From NCBI GenBank assembly GCA_022559985.1, contig JAFJTR010000001.1:310001-374000 (forward strand): a DNA stretch of 64,000 nucleotides. Direction: 5' to 3'. Origin of the DNA: Parastagonospora avenae f. sp. tritici 18332-5. Its lineage: Eukaryota > Ascomycota > Dothideomycetes > Pleosporales > Phaeosphaeriaceae. The notes under the pieces are model-generated. The model did no database searches, was not told where the DNA came from, and worked only from the letters and a program-made list of their open reading frames with translations. Below are positions 55,220 to 64,000 of the stretch, in pieces (the stretch's first letter is position 1; the number at the start of each line of letters is the position of its first letter). The translations under genes and the position numbers were made by a program.

Positions 55220-58200
55220 CTACACACCATTTTTCTGCCCATTCGTGGGCTGCGCACCTGATGATTGCTTTCCGCTCATCTCGGACTGCAACATCTTTTG
55301 ATACATGCCCTTGATTGCGGGGACAGTAACACTCGCACGAGGCCAGTAGTTGTTCACAGTGAATGACCTATGTCATGTTAGCTTGGTTCAACGGGGTGTG
55401 GTTGATGTGAACTCACCAAAGGCGCTCCTCCAGCTCTTCGTTGTCGCGAGTCTCTGCGCGGATGAAGTTGCCAATAGCAATCAGCTCGACCTTGAGAATC
55501 TTGACCATGGCTTCCTTCTGGGGATAGTTCTTAGGCGTCGCCTTCTTGAGACGGGTAAGATTGTCGCGAACAGGTCTCAGTCTCCGCTCAATGAAATCCT
55601 CAGGCTTTTTCTCCTTTGGCTTGGGCGTATTGTCGACACTGCGGCTCTGATTGAGGCTGTGACTGTTAGCCCGCGGGCGCTCATCAGCCAAACGCGACCG
55701 ATCTTCATAAGGCCGAGGGCGATCGATATCTCCACTGGCCTTGCGCCTGATCTCGGGGGTGCCATTGCGCTCAGGGTGCTGCGGACGACGATCAATGCTA
55801 CCGCGGTCGTGGCGGTGCTCTTTGCGGTGTGCGTCAGAGGGCCTATACTGATCGCTATGCCTAGACCGATCGTGACTGCCCTTCTCATGCTGCCGGCTGT
55901 CGGCTCGATCGTTGTGTCTGCTCTCGTTGTTGCTGTGCGTACGCTGGATGGGTCCTCCGTTGTCGCGAGCCATGGACTTGCGTGCCACGCCTGTAGGTGC
56001 AGGGCTAGCTGAGACACTTGAGGCCTTGTCTTGCCGGCGTGCCATGGCAAGATTGTGCTTCTTGTTGTTGCGGTGATGATTCTCCATCAGACGCTTCGCA
56101 TTTGGATCGACACCAGCCTTGTCCTTGAGGACAGTCAACAAGTAGTTCGCCCTTCGGACCAGATGCACCGCTCCGGGAGACTTCGCATTCTTCTCTTCAC
56201 CTTTGTTGCGCTCCTCCTTCTTGTCAACGCGGTGCTCCTCAAGGTAGAACTTCTCGGTCAAACCGAGTTCGGGATCGTCGCGAATCGGCACCCATGCGCC
56301 ATATCCGTGTCGGAAGATGCCTATGCAGAGCATGCCATCTTCACGAGCCCCCCATGGACAGGAGTAGTTCGCGGGTTTGATCGCATCGGCGATGCGGAAG
56401 TTCTTCCAGTCGGAAACCGCACTGACAGCCTCTTTGAGGATTCGCATCTCAATGGGTCGGTCGATAATGGTCTCGGCGTTGAGCTTCTTCACTTGACCAA
56501 AGTCGAAAAGAACAGCTTTCTTGTCCTTCTTCGTGATGACTCGGTCGGCCTCCAAACTCTTGAGCCGCATCTGCTCTTGCTTTACAAGCTCCTGGCTCTT
56601 GGAGATTACCTGGTTCAGTGTAGCCTTTACCACTTCCATGTCGCGACCAACCAGTTTTGCGGCACGTAACATGTCATCGCCCCGCTCTTCGATAGAACCG
56701 AAGCGTTCAAAGGCGCGGACGAGGTTCCGGATCTCTTTGGTGTTCAGTGGACGCTTCGGATCACGTTTGATATTATCGTCCTCAGAAGGCTCATCATCGT
56801 CAACGTCAATATCCCTCGACGCCTCCATCGCACGCTTCTTGGCGGCCCGTTGTTCGCGAGCACTTGCGGACGCAGCTTTGCGTTTGCGAGGAGCGCTTTC
56901 TTCGAGCAGCTTCTGGGTCTCCTCCTCATCCCTTCGTTGCTGGATTTCGGCCTTGACGACTTCCAGCTCCTCCTTCGGAATAATGTCGTCCCATTCAAGG
57001 TCTAGCTTCACGTCGGTATATTCAAAGTTCTTGAGGAACTCCGCGCCTCCGTCGGAAGTGAGGCCTGCCGCTTGCTCGGTCTTGTGTTCTTCGGCGTTCT
57101 CAAGCACGGCGTCAATGTCAAGCTCCTCAAGCTTCTTCTGATTGCCAGACTGTTCGAACATCTTCTGGCCTCGGCGCTTGAGGATATTATTGATGTCGTC
57201 TGCAGAATTGGGCTCAGCTGCAGCACGGCTCATCTTGTCATTGAGCTCCTGCTGTTGACGATCAGTCACACCACGCTGGATCGTGATAAATTCGAGCATG
57301 CGCTTATTGCGGGCGCGCTCGAGAATCTCTTCTTCGATTGTGTCCTTTGAAACCAGACGGTAGACGCTGACGGGTTTCTGCTGACCAATACGATGTGCTC
57401 GTGCCATGGCTTGAAGATCGGCCTGAGGGTTCCAATCTGAGTCGAAGATCACGACCGTATCAGCAGTCATCAGATTGATTCCGAGACCCCCGGCTCGGGT
57501 AGACAGAAGGAAGCAGTAGTCGTCGCTGCCAGGGGCGTTAAAGTGATCAATAGCAATCTTGCGGTCGCTCGCCGGCACTGTTCCATCGAGGCGCTGGTAC
57601 GTGTAGTTGCGGAGCTTGAGGTAGTCGGTGAGGATGTCCAGCATGTGGACCATCTGACTGAAGATCAAGACACGATGCCCATCTGCCTTTAGTTTCGTAA
57701 GAAGCCGGTCGAGCAACATCATCTTTCCACTTGTGGTGATGAGCGCCTTGAGTGTCTCATCCTTTGTAGCATTCTCCTTCAGAAACTTCGCCTCAGCATT
57801 GGGAAACAGAAGGGCGTGGTTGCTGGCCTTCTTCAGTTCCATGACAATATTGAGCAAGGATTGCTTATGGCCAGTGCCGCCCTCGTTGAGTGCTTCGTAA
57901 TTCCTCGTGAGAATGTTCTTGTAGTACTCCAGCTGGATGTCTGACAGCTCAACGCGAAGAATCTTCTCAGACTTGGGCGGCAGGTCGTTCTCAACCTTCT
58001 CCTTGGTGCGTCGGATCATGTATGGCTGAATTGCCTCACTGAGCTCAGCGAGCTTATAGCTAGCATCTTCCGAGGCCATGTCAACGTTTTCGTCGACAGT
58101 GATCTTGCCGGGCATGAGGAAGTCCATCAAAGCAGACAGCTCGCCCAGGGTATTCTGGATCGGAGTACCTGTGATGAGGAGACGGCTTGGAGCGTTGAAT

Positions 58201-60314
58201 TGCAGCAGCCGCTCGTAAAGCTGCGACTCTCGGTTCTTCAGTCGATGGGCTTCGTCAACAGCGAGAAACTGCCACTTGATGCTGGAAAGGAACTGCCAAT
58301 CAGCCAGGACGTATTCGTAGGTGGTCAGCAAGACGTTGAACTTGATTTTCCTCGGGTTACCGTCGACTAACAGCTCCTTGTCCCGGATCGTGCTTCGAGC
58401 GTCTTCCCTGCCAGTGTAGATGACATAGTTGACATCAGGCGTCCAGTTGTTGAAGGTGTCTGCCCAAGCTGGCATGGTCGATAGCGGGACAACGCATATG
58501 AATGGTCCATCCTGCCGGCGGTCATGTCGGAGCCAATTCATGAACGACACAGTCTGGACCGTCTTGCCGAGACCCATCTCGTCAGCCAGGATAACGTTCG
58601 TGCCTCGACACCAGTTGTGGGCGAGGAAGTTGACACCTTGAAGTTGGAAAGCCCTGAGCTTTCCGTACTTGATGTAGTCAGGCTGTTCGTCGAGCTTGAC
58701 AAACTTGCGGCGGGTGTTAAGGTTTGTCTCGCGAAGATCCGACGAAGGGCGGTTGGACGAGCGGTCGAGGAAACGGTCGATTTCGGTCTGCGACAGCCGA
58801 CTTACAAGGGATGCGGGTTCCCAAGTACAGAACTCGTACGTCAAGCCCTTCCCTATACATGGTTAGGTAATCCACAAAGGGGCTCTAAGGTAGTGAAGGC
58901 TTACATTTGACCAAATACTCAGTCTCGTCTTCACCGTGCTGAGAGTCAATCACGCGCTCGACTACGTGGAAGTCAAGCTGGCTCTCGCGCTCTGCTTCTC
59001 GGGCGACCATGTGCTGCTCGAACTCCTCAGGCTCCTTCTTCTTGCGCCCGTGATAGTACATTTCCGTCATGATGGGGCCCTTGAAGTAGTTGTCTAGCTT
59101 CCGCCAGCCCTTGTGTGAGGCTGCCGTCTGGTAGTCCTCCCATGTCGAGTGGTAGTGAGCTTTGTCTTGCCATTTAATCTAAGGAGTCAGCATCAACACT
59201 AAGTCCTCGGGATCGCAATGGGGCGCGCTTACCAGATACTCGAAATCCTTCTTCTGAGCATAGAATGGATCCAACTCTGTATGTTGTAAGCATGCGCTAT
59301 GATACTAGGTCTCGTCAACGTACCTGTGCCGTCCTTGGGCCGGTGATCGAGGATCTTGTCGATGATGGGCCCAGTGTCCTCTTCTGCGGCGGCCCAGTAG
59401 TTGGGTGTTTGCCCATCGTCAGACTCTTCGAACTCATCCTCTCCTTCCTCATTATAGTTCGTGACTTGTGCTGAGCGACGGGCAGAGAAGCGGACCTCTG
59501 CCTGTGAGGGAGGCAGGCGCCCCTCTGCCACGAGCAGTTGCCGATGGCGCTCCTTCTTGGTAGGGATGTTCTTCTTAGCGTTGACGTAGCCATCTGATTC
59601 CGAGTCGGAGCCTGCGGGTCGGTAGACAGGCGTCGGCTGGTTTGAGGCTAAGGGACATGTCAGTGTGAAGGTGATGGAAAAGTGATGGGCTTGCTGACCT
59701 TTACGCGAGGCTGTACGCTGGCGCTTACGGGGCTGGTCGGAGCCTGAATCATCGTCTTCGTCATCACTGTCGACCTGCAATGGGTGAGCACTTGTTTGAT
59801 CTATGCAGTGAAGGTTACTTACGATGCGACGGCTGGGACGGGCACGACCCTGGGGTTCGGTCAGCAAATTTTCACGTAGAGGACGGCTCGGACATACGCT
59901 GCGACGTAGACCATACAGCTCCGGATTCTGTGTCATGTAATCGTCCTTGTCTGAGCTGGCCTTGCGCTTGTTGGGTCTTGACGACTCTTGAGACGACACG
60001 CTCTGGGCGCGGCTGCTTGGGGCATGCTCAGATGGCGGTGAGTCAGAGTCGTAGTCTGCGTCTGGCTCGCCCTCCGCATCTACGTCCTCGGATGAATCTG
60101 AGTCGGCAACCATTGGCTCATCATCATCGTCCTCGTCTCCGGGCGCGTCGACATCGGAGGAGGGCTCTGCTGCGGCAGGTGGTTGGGTGTCGGACAGGTC
60201 GCTGTCACTGTGTTGTGAAGGGCTCTGCGCTGGCGCCGCATGCACCGCGAGAGGTGTGGTATGGCCGTTTGTATATGGTAATGAGTCCCTGTGACCCGAG
60301 GGAGAGGGCATCAT
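55220..60314 (-). CDS. chd1: chromodomain helicase CHD1
   Basis: Eight exons encode 1581 residues: 60314-59898, 59849-59823 (27 nt), 59774-59699, 59647-59324, 59276-59233, 59178-58905, 58852-55417 and 55367-55220. All introns are 47-54 bp and phases agree. An acidic Ser-rich N-terminus leads to two chromodomains (FEYLIKWQDKAHYHSTWEDY; EYLVKWKG-TYEFCTWEP). The SNF2 motor follows: DEMGLGKT near 478, VDEAHRLKN near 587, and the helicase C domain with STRAGGLGINL and ARAHRIGQ. The C-terminal SANT/SLIDE-like DNA-binding region and a CHD1 helical C-terminal (CHCT-like) domain (FIERRLRPVRDNLTRLKK) end the protein. It is a nuclear ATP-dependent nucleosome-spacing enzyme linked to transcription elongation. 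Start is MMPSPSG; the second Met is equally possible. Confidence 0.95.
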
Positions 60315-61216
60315 GATGGACGTGGCTGTGAGAGATGGTCAGCACGATATTTCGATGATCTGAAGGCTCCAGTGTGCGCGAGCAGGTGCGTTGGGTAGAG
60401 CGAGTTTACGCGACTCAGAATAAACACAAAGCAACTGGAAACGTTTGGAGCGACTTGGGCAATCGGGGTATGATGCCAGATGTCGAAGGCTGATGAGCGT
60501 TTGATGGAAGTCGGGCGGTGGAGCGGTGGGTGCCCATAGAGGCTGCGAGCGACTCGAAAAGGTGATAGAGGACTTGTATAGCAACCAAGACGCGGTGTAC
60601 GGCAGTGATATAGGTAAGAGACAGGCTCCTGGATGTTTCGACGCGAGATGGTGATGGGAGAGATGGACTTGCACGAGCTCGGCCGCATGCAGATAGCCGC
60701 AAGTTTGCGGCGCTGCGACAGGAAGAATCAAACGTCAGAGGATGTATACTCACAGTCCATGTCCGATTTCCCCCACTACAGGCAGCGGGAAGAGTGTGGG
60801 TGGTGTTGATGTGGTCGTGTTGTCGAGAGTGTGGAGTTTCCTGAAGGCGGACTGGGGCTCGCTCTAAGGCCCCGGGCGAGAGAAGAAGGCGCAACCGATG
60901 GTCTTGGCACAGCCGCTCCCGCCGCCAATCAGCGCCCAGTAAGATCGCTTACCGTGCGTGAATGCTCCAACGTCAGTCTTGAGCCAGTTTTCGAGTTGTT
61001 ACCACGGTTCACTTGCGCTGCGCCTACCCAACGATTCACTGCGAGCCCCGACCAGAGCCGACTTTTGGTGGCCGACTCGCGACGCGCGCCTATCACGACT
61101 GCTTTCCCGCCGCTGGACTCCCGCGGACGCACTTGCGACCCTCCAAATCCAAAATCCCGCCAGGTTTCGGTGCGCGTTTCTTTGACCGTCACCTCACCAC
61201 TTGACCTGTCGCCAAC
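60315..61216. promoter_or_regulatory. chd1/rli1 divergent promoter
   Basis: This 0.9 kb interval separates divergent start codons of two essential-type genes. ORFs on either strand here lack domains. A possible chd1 leader intron cannot be excluded, because acceptor-like and donor-like sites occur near 60730-60760. Confidence 0.5.
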
Positions 61217-63244
61217 ATGTCTGACAAACTCACTCGGTACGATATCGCTCTCCTGGACGTGCTAAAGACACATATGCTAACTTTTGCAGTATTGCCATTG
61301 TCAACTCGGACAAGGTACATGCCCCGCTACCCCTCCACACAAATTTCGGGAATGCTAACGTGAGGATGTTCGCCACTATAGTGCAAGCCAAAGGTAAGTG
61401 CACCCTCTTAAACCGTGGCTCAGCGTCTAACAAGCGCAGAAATGCCGACAAGAATGTAAAAAGTCGTGTCCCGTGGTCCGCACGGGCAAGCTGTGCATCG
61501 AGGTCGACAACATGTCCAAGATCGCCTTCATCTCCGAGCGCCTGTGTATTGGCTGCGGTATTTGCCCCAAGAAATGCCCCTTCGACGCCATCAACATTAT
61601 CAACTTGCCCACCAACCTCGAGACCCAAGTCACACATCGATACTCGGCCAACAGCTTCAAGCTGCACAGGCTGCCTATGCCCCGCCCGGGCCAGGTATTG
61701 GGACTCGTTGGGACAAACGGTATCGGCAAGAGTACCGCGTTAAAAATCCTCAGTGGAAAGCTGAAGCCTAACCTGGGACGCTTCGATAATCCGCCGGACT
61801 GGGAGGAGATCCTGAAGTACTTCCGCGGTTCTGAGCTTCAGAGTGAGCCATCTCTACCAAACTCTGTGCACTCTGCTGACCACTAGCAGACTACTTTACC
61901 AAGGTTCTTGAAGACAACCTCAAGGCAGTTGTCAAGCCACAGTATGTCGACCAGATTCCCAAGGCCATCAAGGGCACCGACCGGACTGTTGGTTCGCTCA
62001 TCAAAGCCCGTGCGCAAATGGAGAACTTCGAGGAGATAATCGACGAGCTCGAGCTGCGACACATTTTCGACCGTGAGGTCAACCTGCTCTCTGGTGGTGA
62101 GCTGCAGCGTTTCGCCATCGCGCTTGTCTGCGTTCAGCAAGCCGACGTGTACATGTTTGACGAGCCATCTTCCTTCCTTGATGTCAAGCAGCGTCTGGCC
62201 GCCGCCCGTAGGATTCGCAGCCTGCTACGACCGGACGACTACGTCATTGTCGTCGAGCACGATTTGTCTGTTCTAGACTATCTTTCTGACTTCATCTGTG
62301 TCCTTTACGGCAAACCAGCTGTGTATGGTGTCGTGACCCTACCTGCATCCGTCCGAGAAGGTATCAACATCTTCCTTGACGGTAACATCCCCACCGAGAA
62401 CTTGCGTTTCCGTGAAGAATCTCTCCAGTTCCGTATCGCTGAAGCTGGCGACGAGTATCTGAATGACAACTCGCGCGACTACACCTACCCCAAGATGGAA
62501 AAGACGCTTGGCACTTTCAACCTCAACATTGAATCAGGATCCTTTACCGACTCTGAGATCATTGTCATGATGGGCGAGAACGGAACGGGCAAGACCACGT
62601 TCTGTAAAATGCTTGCCGGCGCTCTGAAGCCTGACGGCACTACCTCCGTCCCCAAGATGAGCATTAGCATGAAGCCTCAGACGATTACCCCCAAGTTCCA
62701 GGGCACTGTCCGTCAGCTCTTCTTCAAGAAGATCAAGGCTGCCTTCCTCAGCCCGCAGTTCCAGACCGACGTCTACAAGCCACTGAAGATGGACGACTTC
62801 ATTGACCAGGAGGTGCAGAATCTGTCTGGTGGTGAATTGCAGCGTGTTGCCATTGTGTTGGCTTTGGGTATCCCAGCCGACATCTACCTCATCGATGAGC
62901 CCAGTGCCTACCTCGACTCTGAGCAGCGTATTGTTGCTTCCCGTGTCATCAAGCGTTTCATCATGCACGCCAAGAAGACCGCCTTCGTTGTCGAGCACGA
63001 TTTCATCATGGCTACCTACCTTGCCGACCGAGTCATTGTCTTCGACGGTCAACCCGGTGTTAAGTCCCGCGCCAGGAAGCCTGAGTCTCTCCTCACCGGC
63101 TGTAACTCCTTCCTGAAGAACCTCGATGTCACCTTCCGTCGCGACCCTAACTCTTACCGTCCACGTATCAATAAGGACAAGTCCCAGCTCGATCAGGAGC
63201 AGAAGTTGAGCGGGAACTTCTTCTTCCTGGAGGATGATAGTTGA
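61217..63244 (+). CDS. rli1: ABCE1/RLI1 ribosome-recycling ATPase
   Basis: Exons 61217-61236, 61290-61314, 61382-61393 (12 nt), 61440-61842 and 61890-63244 encode 604 residues, the family length. Two N-terminal [4Fe-4S] clusters are visible: CKPKKCRQECKKSCP (spread over exons 3 and 4) and CIGCGICPKKCPF. Two ABC ATPase domains follow, with GTNGIGKST and LSGGELQRFAIA in the first and GENGTGKTT and LSGGELQRVAIV in the second, plus Walker B/Asp-Glu pairs FDEPSS and IDEPSA. It splits post-termination ribosomes and has roles in initiation and ribosome export. The first three tiny exons force the start at 61217. The acceptor of intron 4 is TAGCAG (not TAG), giving ELQNYFTKVLED. Confidence 0.97.
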
Positions 63245-63892
63245 AGTGGTTTTTGATCAGAAGTACACGCCTCACTCCCAGCGCCGCCCGAATGGGCACG
63301 TGAAGAAGGGGTCGACCAAGAGGGGCAACAAAAAGCGTGGTCTTAGGGCACGATCAGTCGGACTGATTAATGTGGAGGACGCGTCCGATGACGACGGTGA
63401 AGGAGATGACTGGCCCTTCGCGGCGGCCGACCTCCTGCAATGACTGGCTGACGCAGCCTCGAGGCAACATTCCGTGAAGCGTAGAACAGTCATAGTGGGT
63501 CAAGTTAGGTGACCGTCGCAGCCTCTACAGAGGCATATGGTGACGCAAAAGTTGGTAAAATTTAGCAAGTAGATGACCAAATCAAAATGCATGGTAGCTT
63601 CACATTATTAAAAAACCACTTTCATTGAAGTTCAAGTCCGTTGTCTATTCTAGCGAAATGTCGATTTTCAATCTACTCGAAAGTCACTCACGACAAAGGA
63701 AAGTGGCAAGCAAAAGCAGAGAGGGGTATCAATGTCCCGTCCATCCAATCTCAAGAAAAGAAAAAACAGGAGGGGTATATGATGTGTATGCCTGACCAAT
63801 GCCCAAGTATTCCCGCGCGCCAAACGATGCATGCAATTGCTTGAAGAAGTGACCAGACAAAGGAAAATATGCAGCGTAACGCGGTGCAGCGC
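63245..63892. other. intergenic between convergent rli1 and an edge gene
   Basis: A plus-strand open frame from 63234 overlaps the last bases of rli1 and continues in another frame to 63443; it is Lys/Arg- and Asp-rich (RPNGHVKKGSTKRGNKKRG). It is not convincing as a separate gene and may be chance in the 3' UTR. Nothing else is seen. Confidence 0.45.
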
Positions 63893-64000
63893 TTAACCCC
63901 GCCAGAGACATTCTTCCTCCATGGGCATGGGCGTGCGCTCAACAAGATCCAGACTCTTGAGCACGTCGTCGGCGTCCTCGAGTTCCTCGCTGCGCTTGCT
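63893..64000 (-). CDS. 3' end of an unidentified gene (partial)
   Basis: The minus strand from the window edge reads an open frame of 35 codons and a TAA stop at 63895-63893. It is acidic (SEELEDADDVLKSLDL) and ends MEEECLWRG. The even composition and Glu/Asp pattern look like a real C-terminus, but too little is present to name it. It is convergent with rli1. Confidence 0.55.
   Translation of the reverse strand, partial: SKRSEELEDADDVLKSLDLVERTPMPMEEECLWRG

Overview
The window looks like nuclear DNA of a filamentous ascomycete (Pezizomycotina). Genes are split by short GT-AG introns, mostly 47-69 bp, often with CTAAC/CTGAC-type branch sites. The two ATP-citrate lyase subunits are separate, divergently transcribed genes, as in Pezizomycotina. 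Placement in Dothideomycetes/Pleosporales is my inference from the gene content and cannot be proved without a search. There is no bacterial-type operon, CRISPR array, intact transposon or virus-like gene.

Layout. 0.8-6.0 kb: divergent acl2 (-) and acl1 (+), the cytosolic acetyl-CoA source, sharing a promoter of about 1.1 kb. 6-25.7 kb: a looser region of less familiar genes: a membrane-anchored histidine-phosphatase-like protein that has lost its catalytic residues (7.5-9.3), a tRNA-like Pol III unit (9.6-9.8), a small unknown protein (10.3-10.8), a multi-pass membrane protein (11.2-12.4, -), an MFS monocarboxylate-type transporter (13.1-14.5), an F-box-like protein (15.3-17.1), a single-pass membrane protein (19.1-19.7), two small unknown ORFs (20.5-21.4) and a secreted-ectodomain/TM/SH3 protein (23.9-25.7). 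27.0-29.2: a C2H2 zinc-finger regulator with a Cys-rich N-terminus.

30-44 kb is dense housekeeping DNA: a myristoylation-type small protein, a BRCT-containing family X DNA polymerase, ATP10 (F1Fo assembly), GOS1 (Golgi SNARE), RPL35, ERG8 (phosphomevalonate kinase) and a 1292-residue PPR protein. 45.5-46.6: an aldo-keto reductase. 47.0-48.6: a decayed membrane-protein gene whose three in-frame stops all fit C-to-T change of Gln codons. 49.5-54.3: a CorA-like protein lacking GMN and the endopolyphosphatase PPN1. 55.2-63.2: divergent CHD1 (8 exons) and RLI1/ABCE1 (5 exons with a 12-nt microexon). The last 108 bases are the 3' end of an unidentified minus-strand gene.

I see no obvious novel multi-gene system. 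The most notable signals are the pseudophosphatase, the long tRNA-like element, the stop-riddled pseudogene, the Fus1-like SH3 membrane protein, alternative or hidden small exons and two unusually long introns.
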